Source of the DNA: Candidatus Sulfotelmatobacter sp.
GTDB lineage: Bacteria; Acidobacteriota; Terriglobia; Terriglobales; Acidobacteriaceae
Reading direction: 5' to 3'
Assembly: GCA_025462865.1 (NCBI GenBank)
Contig: JAOAPI010000084.1
Span: forward strand, 54,039-118,038
Length of the DNA stretch: 64,000 bases
The notes beneath the pieces were generated by a model. The model saw nothing but the letters and a program-made list of their open reading frames with translations, searched no databases and was not told where the DNA came from. Numbering within the stretch: position 1 is the first letter of the stretch; each line of letters starts with the position of its first letter. This document shows, one piece after another, positions 54,061-62,041 of this stretch. Position numbers and translations under genes: made by a program.

Positions 54061-54863
54061 CCACACAAATCGCGCATTACAGCGTGGTCATTGCGATTGG
54101 CGATGTCGCGATCCGGTTGAACACCATCGACGCGGATTTTTTGGAGATTCTCCACCACCGTTACTCGGGATTCGTGAGCCCGGCAGCACACGCAGAATTC
54201 GAATTCGATGTTGACCTCTTGCCTCCACCGTTCACCGATTCGCAGGTAGATCTGAGCGTCACCCAGCGTGCCGGTCGATGGGTACTGGATCGAGGCGATT
54301 TTCGCGCCGAGTGGGACCCGGCAGCGGGCCGCGGCAGCATCCGCCAGAGTGCGAATCCATATTCGATCGACGCGGTTCTGCGCATCGTCCACACGCTGGT
54401 TCTGGCAAAACAAGGTGGCTTCCTACTGCACTCCGCCAGTGCCATTCGCAACGGGAAGGCATTTCTTTTTGCCGGGGTTTCAGGCGCCGGCAAGACGACG
54501 ATTTCGCGGCTCGCTCCGCCCGATGCCACTCTTTTGACCGATGAGATCTCCTACGTTCGCAAACGGGATGACGGTTATGTTGCTTTCGGCACGCCATTCA
54601 CTGGAGAGCTTGCCAAATTGGGCGAAAATCGTTCAGCGCCGGTGAGGGCTCTCTACTTGCTGGCCCAGGGTCCGGAAAATCGCATTGAGCCGGTGAACGC
54701 TGCGGAAGCTGGGCGCCAACTGCTCGCTAATATGCTTTTCTTTGCTGAAGATCAGGAAATCGTTCACCGGGCATTCAATGCCGCATGCAACTTTGTCGAT
54801 CGGGTTCCAGTATTCAGGCTTACCTTCGTTCCGGACGCGCGCGTATGGGAGATGATTGGATGA
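54048..54863 (+). CDS. HPr kinase-like ATPase of the peptide locus
   Basis: The 271-aa protein (GTG start, overlapping the peptidase gene) has a P-loop GVSGAGKTTI at about residues 143-152, preceded by LLHSASA with a His (H128) as in HprK, and an acidic LLTDEISYV downstream. The N-terminal 120 residues lack the HprK sensor domain. HprK-related proteins are found next to PqqD-like proteins in lasso-peptide and other RiPP or exopolysaccharide loci, where some phosphorylate the peptide. A phosphotransfer role on the peptide or on a partner protein is inferred. Its TGA overlaps the PqqD start (ATGA). Confidence 0.82.
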   Translation: MPGLATQIAHYSVVIAIGDVAIRLNTIDADFLEILHHRYSGFVSPAAHAEFEFDVDLLPPPFTDSQVDLSVTQRAGRWVLDRGDFRAEWDPAAGRGSIRQSANPYSIDAVLRIVHTLVLAKQGGFLLHSASAIRNGKAFLFAGVSGAGKTTISRLAPPDATLLTDEISYVRKRDDGYVAFGTPFTGELAKLGENRSAPVRALYLLAQGPENRIEPVNAAEAGRQLLANMLFFAEDQEIVHRAFNAACNFVDRVPVFRLTFVPDARVWEMIG

Positions 54864-55183
54864 ATAAAAAACTCTACGTCGCCCGAAGTCCCCGAATCGC
54901 GGCCCGCCAGCTCGGCGAAGAAATGCTGGTCATGTCTGCTCAGGGTTCGACACTGTTTACTTTGAACCAAACCGCGACTGTCCTATGGCAGGCTGCCGAT
55001 GGGAAAACTACATTGGAGGAAATCGTCGAGCGCCGCATCTGTTCTGAGTTTGAAGTGACGCCCGAAGACGCTATCCGCGACGCCGAGGACTTGGCCGAAG
55101 ATCTCGCTAAACATGGCATCCTCCTGGTTTCAGAGATCCCAATCCCAAGCCGGGACCCTGTCTTACAGGAGCAAATTCGATGA
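54860..55183 (+). CDS. PqqD-like RiPP recognition element
   Basis: The 107-aa protein follows the PqqD fold plan: an N-terminal beta segment (LYVARSPRIAARQLGEEMLVM), then FTLNQTATVLWQAADGKTTLEEIV and a C-terminal helix (EDLAEDLAKHGILLV). PqqD-type proteins bind precursor leaders and present them to a radical SAM enzyme. Overlapping ATGA junctions with both the kinase and the radical SAM gene suggest stoichiometric co-expression. The start at 54860 is chosen over the track's 54785, which lies deep in the kinase gene. Confidence 0.9.
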   Translation: MNKKLYVARSPRIAARQLGEEMLVMSAQGSTLFTLNQTATVLWQAADGKTTLEEIVERRICSEFEVTPEDAIRDAEDLAEDLAKHGILLVSEIPIPSRDPVLQEQIR

Positions 55184-56334
55184 GCTTGATGGCGGAGATG
55201 GGGGAGCGGGCGCATCGGCTGGGCGTTCCTTTCAGCGTTCAACTCGATCTCACCTATCGCTGCAATGAACAATGTGTTCACTGTTATCTCGATCACCATG
55301 ATCACGGCGAGATGACAACCGCCGAAATCAAGAAACTCCTTAGAGAGATGGCAGACGCCGGCGTTTTCATCCTGACCCTGAGCGGCGGCGAGATTTTTCT
55401 ACGCAAAGATTTTTTCGAGATTCTCGAATATGCGCGCGCGCTTACGTTCTGCATCAAGCTAAAGACCAATGCGGTTCTGATCCGCGAAGCGCAGGCAGCG
55501 AGACTTCGCGATCTGGGTGTGGAATCGATCCAAATCAGCATCTATTCGCACCGGCCGGAAGTGCATGATGCCATCACCAAACTTCCAGGTTCTCTGCGGC
55601 GCTCGATCAAAGCCATTCGCTTCCTCAGATCGCAAGGCCTCAAAGTCGTCATGGCTAATGTTCTGATGACCCAGAACATGGATGACTACCCGAGCACCCG
55701 CGCTTTGGCAGATGAGCTTGGCGCCGAATACACTCTGGATCCGACCGTGACCCCGATGATGGATGGGGATCGCGCCGTCCTGGATTTGAACGTTGGCGAA
55801 TCGGCCCTCCGCCGCGTTTTTCGCGACGAAACTCTCGTCGGCAATGCCGACGAATTCTGTGCGCCGCCGCGCCCGCTCGATGACGACAGCATGGACTCTA
55901 CGCCCTGCAGCGCCGGTCACACGGCCTGCTATGTCTCTCCTTATGGCGAGTTCTATCCGTGCGTGCAATTTCCTTTGTCCTGTGGGAACGTCCGGCAACA
56001 GAGCTTTATCGATATCTGGCACAACTCCGAGCAATTGAAAGAGGTCCGATCGATTCGCCTGCGCGATCTCTCCAGTTGCTCGCAGTGCGCGCATGGCGGG
56101 AGTTGCACTCGTTGCCCGGGCTTGGCATTTCTGGAAGGAAACATGCGCGGCCCTTCCACTGCGGATTGCGAGAGATCTTTCGCCCGAACCGGCATTCCCT
56201 CCGCCAATCTGCTGGCGAAGAAGGATAAGGATAAAGTATCCCCTGCACGCCTCGTACAAATCCAACTTGTGCCTGTAATCACCGGCGTCAGGCTGTTGGA
56301 AATGAGCAGCGCGGCCTGTACGTTAGCGTCGTAG
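55180..56334 (+). CDS. Radical SAM/SPASM peptide-modifying enzyme
   Basis: The 384-aa enzyme has the radical SAM motif CNEQCVHC (C28, C32, C35), the SAM-binding GGE (69-71), and a C-terminal SPASM region rich in Cys (CSAGHTACYVSPYGEFYPC, LSSCSQCAHGGSCTRC, ADCERS) for extra iron-sulfur clusters. Such enzymes install thioether, C-C or epimer changes on RiPP precursors. With two Cys in the candidate core, thioether (sactipeptide- or ranthipeptide-like) formation is one possibility, but the chemistry cannot be read from sequence. The last 45 residues are unlike the family core. It is translationally coupled to the PqqD gene. Confidence 0.92.
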   Translation: MSLMAEMGERAHRLGVPFSVQLDLTYRCNEQCVHCYLDHHDHGEMTTAEIKKLLREMADAGVFILTLSGGEIFLRKDFFEILEYARALTFCIKLKTNAVLIREAQAARLRDLGVESIQISIYSHRPEVHDAITKLPGSLRRSIKAIRFLRSQGLKVVMANVLMTQNMDDYPSTRALADELGAEYTLDPTVTPMMDGDRAVLDLNVGESALRRVFRDETLVGNADEFCAPPRPLDDDSMDSTPCSAGHTACYVSPYGEFYPCVQFPLSCGNVRQQSFIDIWHNSEQLKEVRSIRLRDLSSCSQCAHGGSCTRCPGLAFLEGNMRGPSTADCERSFARTGIPSANLLAKKDKDKVSPARLVQIQLVPVITGVRLLEMSSAACTLAS

Positions 56335-56376
56335 GGCCATCCCTTCCCCGACCTGCTGCCGTATACTGCTCGACCT

Positions 56377-57423
56377 ATGGCCAATATTCTCTACGGAGTG
56401 AATGGCGAGGGTGCCGGACATTCCACCCGCGCCAAGGAAGTGCTCACTCATCTGCGGCAGCAGGGACATAGTTTGCACGTCGCCTCGTTCGACCGGGGAT
56501 TGCTCAATCTCCGCGACCATTTTGAAGTCACTGAAATTTTCGGGTTCCGCTTTGCCTACGTGAATAATCGTGTGCGCTACAAGCGCACCATTGCGAAGAA
56601 CCTGGTGACAATGCCCCAGGCGGGAAAGAGCGTAAGAGAGATCAAGGAGTTGATCAAGAGTTCGAAGATCGATCTTGTGATCACCGACTTCGAACCGCTC
56701 ACTTGCCACGTCGGGCACAGAATGGGCCTGCCGGTTATCTCTATCGATAATCAACATTGCCTGACCAACGCGGTCGTCTCTTATCCCCGCAAGTACCATC
56801 GCGATGCCGCGGCTGCAAAACTTCTGACTCGGCTGATGACTCCCCACGCCGATGCCTACCTGGTCATTTCCTTTTTCACGGCACCGGTGAAGAAGCGAAA
56901 CACGTTCTTGTTTCCACCGCTGTTGCGACAGGAAATTCTCCAGGCCGCCCCCACGCAAGGCGAGTATGTACTCGTGTATGTAACTTCTCCCGCGCCATTG
57001 CTGGCGAAGGTGCTGAGCACCGTCCGCGGAAAATTCATTGCCTACGGTTTCGGCCGAGAGGGCACGGAAGGAAACACTGTCTACAAGAAACCATCACTCG
57101 ATGGATTTCTTCGTGATCTCACGGGAGCCGGAGCCGTCATTGCCAATTCCGGATTTTCATTGGTCACCGAGGCTCTACATCTGAGCAAGCCCTATCTGGC
57201 CGTTCCAGTCGAGCATCAGTTCGAGCAGATTTTTAATGCCTACTGGTTACAGAAAACCGGTTATGGCGCGTACTGGGAAGACTTGAATAAAGAGCGCGTC
57301 GAATCGTTCCTCTACAACCTGCCCCTATATCGCGACAAGCTCGCCGACTATCCCCGGCAAGGCAACGGCGCGCTACTCGCTAAGCTTGATGATCTAATTG
57401 TTGAGCAACGCCGGGCCTCTTAA
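56377..57423 (+). CDS. GT-B-fold glycosyltransferase-like protein
   Basis: The 348-aa protein begins with ILYGVNGEGAGHSTRAKEVL, the acceptor-binding Gly-rich loop of the MurG/GT28-like group. It has a C-terminal donor-binding half with ANSGFSLVTEALHLSKPYLAVP, the typical nucleotide-sugar region. It is cytosolic. It starts 42 bp after the radical SAM gene on the same strand, so it may glycosylate the modified peptide or belong to a separate pathway. No sugar-nucleotide biosynthesis genes are nearby. Confidence 0.82.
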   Translation: MANILYGVNGEGAGHSTRAKEVLTHLRQQGHSLHVASFDRGLLNLRDHFEVTEIFGFRFAYVNNRVRYKRTIAKNLVTMPQAGKSVREIKELIKSSKIDLVITDFEPLTCHVGHRMGLPVISIDNQHCLTNAVVSYPRKYHRDAAAAKLLTRLMTPHADAYLVISFFTAPVKKRNTFLFPPLLRQEILQAAPTQGEYVLVYVTSPAPLLAKVLSTVRGKFIAYGFGREGTEGNTVYKKPSLDGFLRDLTGAGAVIANSGFSLVTEALHLSKPYLAVPVEHQFEQIFNAYWLQKTGYGAYWEDLNKERVESFLYNLPLYRDKLADYPRQGNGALLAKLDDLIVEQRRAS

Positions 57424-57590
57424 CCGGAGCCTTGCCCGGCGCCGGCAACCGATTCCAGAAAAAGTAGTGTCTTTTGTCCTTGTTCGTTTTCCGTGCCGAC
57501 TAGCGCACGTTCGTAATACAAGGCGAGCGGTGATCCCAAATAGCATTGGTAGTAGCAGTCATTACTTCCTCTAGTCTGGGAGGGTCTTTC

Positions 57591-58127
57591 ATGGGTATCA
57601 AATGCGGCTTGCTTCCCCGACTGACGGCTGCGGCCATTTTTTTTGCCGGTACTTCCTACGCTCAAGATGCACAGCCGCTTGGGGACCTCGCCCGCCAGCA
57701 CCGGCAGCAGGCGGCGGCAACTCCGAAAAAGGATGCCAGCGCATCGAAGGTGATCACCAACGAAGAAATTCCTGAGCAACCGGACGAAACGCCAGCCACC
57801 GTCAACAAGCACGGTAATGGTGGGAACTCCACGCCTTCAGCTTCCAACAAGACAAAGCAGCCGGCGGAGTACTGGAAGTCGCGCATTCAGGCGCAAAAAG
57901 CCCAGATCGCCTCGGTTCAAAAAAGAATAGACGAGATTAATAGTTCAATTCGTTTTTCGTTCGTTAACTGCGGCACCAGTTGCGATCTCCGAAACGAACG
58001 GCAGAGAACCAAGCAACAGCATGTGGAGCAGATGCAAGGGCAATTACAAGTCCAGAAGAGGGAGTTGGAAGATACGCAGGATGCCGCTCGCAAGCAAGGC
58101 TATGGCAGTTCGGTTTACGACCCGTAA
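57591..58127 (+). CDS. Small exported coiled-coil protein of unknown function
   Basis: The 178-aa product has a signal peptide (LPRLTAAAIFFAGTSYAQ), a Gln/Arg-rich and then low-complexity Asn/Ser region, and a C-terminal coiled coil (YWKSRIQAQKAQIASVQKRI, EQMQGQLQVQKRELEDTQDA) containing one CGTSC pair. The ATG at 57591 follows GGGAGGG at the right distance; the track start is earlier. It has its own terminator. No domain is recognised. Confidence 0.75.
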   Translation: MGIKCGLLPRLTAAAIFFAGTSYAQDAQPLGDLARQHRQQAAATPKKDASASKVITNEEIPEQPDETPATVNKHGNGGNSTPSASNKTKQPAEYWKSRIQAQKAQIASVQKRIDEINSSIRFSFVNCGTSCDLRNERQRTKQQHVEQMQGQLQVQKRELEDTQDAARKQGYGSSVYDP

Positions 58128-58154
58128 CAGTCACAACATCTGACAGAAATCGAA

Positions 58155-58187
58155 CCGCCGTGCCTCAATGTCAGCGGCGGCTTTTTC
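58155..58187 (+). terminator. Rho-independent terminator
   Basis: CCGCCG and CGGCGG form a 6-bp GC-only stem around a 14-nt loop, followed by CTTTTTCC. It lies 28 bp after the coiled-coil gene's stop codon. Confidence 0.7.
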
Positions 58188-58208
58188 CTGAGCCCAACTC
58201 AAGAACTA

Positions 58209-58808
58209 CTAACTGCCGGCTTTTTTCGCCGTGTAAGGATTCGGATATTTCAGAATCGTGGATAGGTCCGTGCCACGGATAATGCCGGCGGAATAGTAGA
58301 ACAATCCCCATGCGTCGATCGTGGAATTATCGGGAAAGATGCAGGCATCCAGAATGTAATCGGTTGTGTTCGGCATCACCCATCCTCCGCCTGCCGCGTT
58401 GATGCCGCCAAACAGATCTGTTCCGCCAAGTTGCGTGCAATATTGGGATGCCGGATTTCCTCCTCCCTGACCGTTCCATGGAGTCTGAGCGTAGTAGGCC
58501 AGTGCCGCGAGCGAAGGCTTTGGTGTGAACAGGGTATGCAGCGACACATGAATGCGCGAGCCGTCCGCAGCCAGCGTGTACTGGCAAAAGTCTTCGCTAC
58601 CGGAGAGCAGCAGCCAGTCCTGTATTGGACCATTTGTGTTGTAGGCCGGAATACGGGTTTCAACTTTTCCGCCAGTGCTGATGCAGTAGCCTTGCGCCGT
58701 ACTTGCCACGGGGGCTCTGCTGTTCGTTTTTGCGGTTTGCGCGGTAGCGCCTAAAACCGCACACAACATCAAAACCGCAATTCCAACAACTTCTCTAGTT
58801 GCCCGCAT
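58209..58808 (-). CDS. Exported protein of unknown function
   Basis: The product (199 aa) starts at 58808 (GAGGAAAA upstream) with a signal peptide (VVGIAVLMLCAVLGATAQ). The mature part has Cys and Gly-rich stretches (GYCISTGGKVETRIPAYN, PASQYCTQLGGTDLFGGINA) and ends basic. The pattern GYCISTGG resembles domains seen in short acidobacterial secreted proteins, but I cannot name one. It converges with the coiled-coil gene. Confidence 0.7.
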   Translation of the reverse strand: MRATREVVGIAVLMLCAVLGATAQTAKTNSRAPVASTAQGYCISTGGKVETRIPAYNTNGPIQDWLLLSGSEDFCQYTLAADGSRIHVSLHTLFTPKPSLAALAYYAQTPWNGQGGGNPASQYCTQLGGTDLFGGINAAGGGWVMPNTTDYILDACIFPDNSTIDAWGLFYYSAGIIRGTDLSTILKYPNPYTAKKAGS

Positions 58809-58977
58809 ATCGTTTTCCTCAGTGGCGTGCTCAACGGTTCGATTCAAAAGCCACCGAAGTCTACCATGCGCGGCTGTTTTGACCGGCTGCATCCAGAATC
58901 GAACATACGTAAAGTTTTCCTGATCTTTTCGCGTTCCCATCTTCCACAAGAGGTCTCATACATGCGAAATTAGTTGC

Positions 58978-59436
58978 ATGGCCTTGGTTGTCCGTCCCTC
59001 CCGCATTCATGCCGCTGGTGTGTTCACTACTACGCCGGTTCGCAAAGGTACCCGCGTTGTCGAATATACCGGCCCTCGAATCACGCCTGAGGAAGCCGAT
59101 CGCTTGTACGATACCGCGCCTCGCACTTACCTCTATGGTCTGGATGACGGCAAGACGGTCATCGATGGCGAGGGCCTGGGCGCGTACCTGAACCACTCCT
59201 GCGATCCCAACTGCGAAATCGATGAAATAAAAAAACGCGCCTGGATTTTTGCCCTCCGAGACATCGCTGCCGGTGAAGAACTGCTCTGGGATTACAACTT
59301 GTACGACGATGATGATCCAGCGCCCTGTCACTGTGGGTCGCCCAAATGCCGTGGCACCATGTATTCGCGCGAATGGATCGCCAAGCTGCGACGCAAGACC
59401 GCGCGAAAGAAGACACGAAATAAGAAATTAAGATAA
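58978..59436 (+). CDS. SET-domain lysine methyltransferase-like protein
   Basis: The 152-aa protein is a minimal SET domain: N-terminal VRPSRIHAAGVFTT, the pseudoknot NHSCDPNC, the GEELLWDYN motif, and a post-SET zinc-binding CHCGSPKCRG, with a Lys/Arg-rich tail. SET enzymes transfer methyl groups from SAM to lysines. In bacteria their substrates are poorly known and include DNA-bridging or ribosomal proteins. The basic tail might bind nucleic acid. It stands alone with a start codon in a short gap. Confidence 0.9.
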   Translation: MALVVRPSRIHAAGVFTTTPVRKGTRVVEYTGPRITPEEADRLYDTAPRTYLYGLDDGKTVIDGEGLGAYLNHSCDPNCEIDEIKKRAWIFALRDIAAGEELLWDYNLYDDDDPAPCHCGSPKCRGTMYSREWIAKLRRKTARKKTRNKKLR

Positions 59437-59467
59437 GAAAAGATCAGCATTGAAACAAACCGGGAAG

Positions 59468-59488
59468 GGCGCGACTTCAAGTCGTGCC
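59468..59488. repeat. Short palindromic intergenic element
   Basis: GGCGCGACTT-C-AAGTCGTGCC is a near-perfect 10-bp inverted repeat with one G-U pair, between the SET gene and threonine aldolase. No T-run follows, so it is a REP-like element rather than a classical terminator. Confidence 0.55.
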
Positions 59489-59537
59489 GATTAGGAACCG
59501 CTTGTCGGATCAGTTCGTTCTGCTACATTGATGCGCT

Positions 59538-60584
59538 ATGGAGAAGACCGCCCAGCCTGCCCGCAACTTTGCCAGCGACAACAATGCCGGCGTCCATCCT
59601 GAAATCCTCGAAGCTCTCGCCCGCGCCAATCAAGGCCACGTGGTCGCTTACGGTGATGATCCTTACACCCGCTCAGCAGTCAAAAAGTTCGAGGAACATT
59701 TTGGTCCGGACATCGCGGTATTTTTTACTTTCAACGGAACCGGAGCGAACGTTCTCAGCCTGCAATCTCTCACGCAATCGTTTCATTCGGTCCTGTGCAG
59801 CGCCTATGCCCACATTTATACCGACGAGTGCGGAGCGCCCGAGAAGCATACTGGCTGCAAGCTGATTCCACTGCCGCATGAGAATGGCAAAATCACGCCG
59901 GAGTCCGTCCGTCACGCTTACCACGGCGTCGGCGACGAACATCATTCGCAGCCTCGTGTCATCTCGATAACGCAATCCACGGAAATGGGTACCGTCTATC
60001 AATCGGAAGAAATTGAAGCCCTTGCCCGCTTCGCGCACGAACACGAAATGTTCCTGCACCTGGACGGCGCCCGCATTGCCAATGCCGCAGCCTCGCTCGG
60101 ACAAACCCTGCGGCAGGCCACTCGCGATTTAGGCGTAGACGTGCTCTCTTTCGGCGGCACGAAGAATGGAATCATGGGCGGCGAAGCCGTGGTATTTTTC
60201 CATCCAGAACAGGCTCACGACTTTCTCTACTTGCGCAAACAGAGCATGCAACTGGCCTCGAAGATGCGTTTCATCGCCGCCCAATTCGAAGCTCTGCTGA
60301 CCAACGACCTCTGGCGGCGCAGTGCCGATCATGCCAACCGCATGGCCCGTCTGCTGGAAAAAGAAATCAGCTGCATCCCGGGAGTCAAAGTTGTGTGGAA
60401 GGTCGAAGCCAACGGCGTGTTTGCCCAAATCCCGCACCACTCTATTGAGAAAATCAAAAAGCAGTACTTCTTCTACACCTGGATGGAAGAGGAATCGATC
60501 GTGCGCTGGATGTGCTCCTTCGACACCACGGAAGACGACATTCGCAGGTTTGCCGAGGTGGTCGCGGTGGCGGTGAAGGAGTAG
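59538..60584 (+). CDS. ltaE: Low-specificity threonine aldolase
   Basis: The 348-aa PLP enzyme splits threonine or allo-threonine into glycine and acetaldehyde. Visible are the N-terminal SDNNAGVHPEILEAL, the H-L-D-G-A-R box HLDGARIANAA and the PLP-lysine in SFGGTKNG, with family-normal length. It is not in an obvious operon. Some family members act on other beta-hydroxy amino acids. Confidence 0.93.
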   Translation: MEKTAQPARNFASDNNAGVHPEILEALARANQGHVVAYGDDPYTRSAVKKFEEHFGPDIAVFFTFNGTGANVLSLQSLTQSFHSVLCSAYAHIYTDECGAPEKHTGCKLIPLPHENGKITPESVRHAYHGVGDEHHSQPRVISITQSTEMGTVYQSEEIEALARFAHEHEMFLHLDGARIANAAASLGQTLRQATRDLGVDVLSFGGTKNGIMGGEAVVFFHPEQAHDFLYLRKQSMQLASKMRFIAAQFEALLTNDLWRRSADHANRMARLLEKEISCIPGVKVVWKVEANGVFAQIPHHSIEKIKKQYFFYTWMEEESIVRWMCSFDTTEDDIRRFAEVVAVAVKE

Positions 60585-60688
60585 AAGCAGCCCTCTTAGC
60601 GATTGCTTTTTAGCCCGCTTTTGACTAAATTGGCCCATCCCCCAATGTGCAAGCATTCAGCCCTATAGCTTGATCCCAGGAGTCGTTG

Positions 60689-61342
60689 ATGAGCCGGAAG
60701 TGGTTCAGCGTCCTTACCCTCGTCGCCACCGCAACATTTTTCTTGAGCCTTTCCAGTTGCGGATTCAATCAGCACCTGGTCTCAATCAACATCCCGTCTA
60801 AGGGCGGTACGTTTGGCGCAGCAGATCCCCGTCTTTTTTTCAATTTCCAAGCTTTTGGGACATACGTTCATCCTCCGCAGACTAAAGACATAACGAACTT
60901 GGTCACGTGGCAGTCGGATAATCCTCAGGTGGTTCAAGTTAGCAGCGCGGGCGTAGTTTCACCAAGTCTCGGATGCGGCATCGGCGACATTTCCGCCACC
61001 TTCAAAGACGGCTCTAACGAGGTGGTCAGCAACTCCGTCCCAGTCACCGTCGATGGCCCAGCCAGTTCGGGCTGTACTCCTGCCGGACCTCAGCCGATTC
61101 TCACCATCAGCTTCGCCGGTAACGGAACTGGAACAGTCACCGGCTCGGGGATCAGTTGCTCGACTCCGTCGTCTTGTAGCGACCAATTCACGACGGGAAC
61201 CGAGGTGGTTCTGACGGCTTCCGCCACCGGAACGTCTGCCTTCGCGGGCTGGAGTGGCTGCAGCTCCACCAGTGGCACCAATTCGTCGGTCTGTACCGTC
61301 ATTCTCGAAAACAATCTAACTGTGACGGCTACCTTCAACTAA
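60689..61342 (+). CDS. Lipoprotein with Ig-like and InlB-B-type repeat domains
   Basis: The 217-aa product starts at 60689 (AGGAG upstream; the track's TTG three bases earlier is less likely) and has a lipobox LSSC. Residues about 30-125 look like a Big_2 Ig-like domain (VTWQSDNPQVVQVSSAGVVS), and residues about 135-217 like a Listeria-type InlB_B/divergent repeat (GNGTGTVTGSGISC, AGWSGCSS, VTATFN). It is a surface-exposed lipoprotein; its function is unknown. Confidence 0.82.
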   Translation: MSRKWFSVLTLVATATFFLSLSSCGFNQHLVSINIPSKGGTFGAADPRLFFNFQAFGTYVHPPQTKDITNLVTWQSDNPQVVQVSSAGVVSPSLGCGIGDISATFKDGSNEVVSNSVPVTVDGPASSGCTPAGPQPILTISFAGNGTGTVTGSGISCSTPSSCSDQFTTGTEVVLTASATGTSAFAGWSGCSSTSGTNSSVCTVILENNLTVTATFN

Positions 61343-61366
61343 AAAACGCGGGACTAAGGGACATCG

Positions 61367-61540
61367 CTACTCTGCCTCTCTCTCCTCCAGCAGTTTGCCC
61401 AGCGTAGCCTTGTGCTTATCCGCCTTCTTGTTTTTGTGAGGGACCACCTTCTCCGCCGGAGGCGCGCCCATGCGCTCCCGCGCCAATTCCTTCACGGCCT
61501 GCACCGCCCCAAATCGCTTCACTTTCTTCTTACGCGCCAT
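61367..61540 (-). CDS. Small, highly basic protein
   Basis: The 57-aa product (ARKKKVKRFGAVQAVKELAR, ending LGKLLEEREAE) is strongly basic at the N-terminus. The start at 61540 is preferred over the track start because the first 34 residues are Cys-rich and uncharacteristic. It may bind nucleic acid. It is divergent from the zinc-ribbon gene, with about 120 bp between them. Confidence 0.65.
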   Translation of the reverse strand: MARKKKVKRFGAVQAVKELARERMGAPPAEKVVPHKNKKADKHKATLGKLLEEREAE

Positions 61541-61661
61541 GATCTCCATGTTGCCATAGCTTGTACGGTGTCGAACATGCAATAATCTTTTTTGGCAGGT
61601 TCCATCGTCGCAAAAGGATGATGTCGCCTGACAACTAACCACTACCGGTCAAGACGATTTC

Positions 61662-61937
61662 ATGGAAGAACGCGATTTTTTCGACGAACGCACCGAAAAG
61701 AAGCCGGCAACTCTCAATTGCCCGCACTGCCATCAGCCCGGCGAATACGAAGTCACCTGGGTGGTGCGTACCAAAAAGCGGCAGCTTGGCGGACGCGCCG
61801 ACGAACGTGACCGTGCCCGCTTCGCCAAAGCCCGCTCCTACATGCTCCGCAAAGACGACCTGATGGCCTGCAAGAACATGCGCTGCCGCAAGCGCTTCGA
61901 AATCTCCGGCGTGCAGTCCGTGGTTTTCACCGATTGA
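61662..61937 (+). CDS. Small zinc-ribbon-like protein
   Basis: The 91-aa protein has two Cys pairs, CPHC (residues 20-23) and CKNMRC near the C-terminus, which together can bind one zinc. A basic region (RTKKRQLGGRADERDRARF) lies between them, and an acidic segment (MEERDFFDERTEKK) precedes them. It is probably cytosolic and nucleic-acid- or protein-binding. No named family is recognised. Confidence 0.75.
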   Translation: MEERDFFDERTEKKPATLNCPHCHQPGEYEVTWVVRTKKRQLGGRADERDRARFAKARSYMLRKDDLMACKNMRCRKRFEISGVQSVVFTD

Positions 61938-62041
61938 GTGCCCTTCGTGGTCGATGATTTTTAGGGTCCTGCCAAGTGCTAATTGCCAACCGCTGATTTA
62001 TACTGACAAGTTTTGCCGCCGCCACGGAAGTAAGGAGCAAC

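Noticed and set aside
55459-56265. 268-aa minus-strand ORF
   Set aside because: Antisense of the radical SAM gene, which has CxxxCxxC and SPASM cysteines in the plus frame.
51279-57423. Lasso-peptide gene cluster
   Set aside because: The YxxP motif and PqqD/HprK proteins fit, but there is no asparagine-synthetase-like cyclase and no transglutaminase-like protease; a radical SAM enzyme is present instead.
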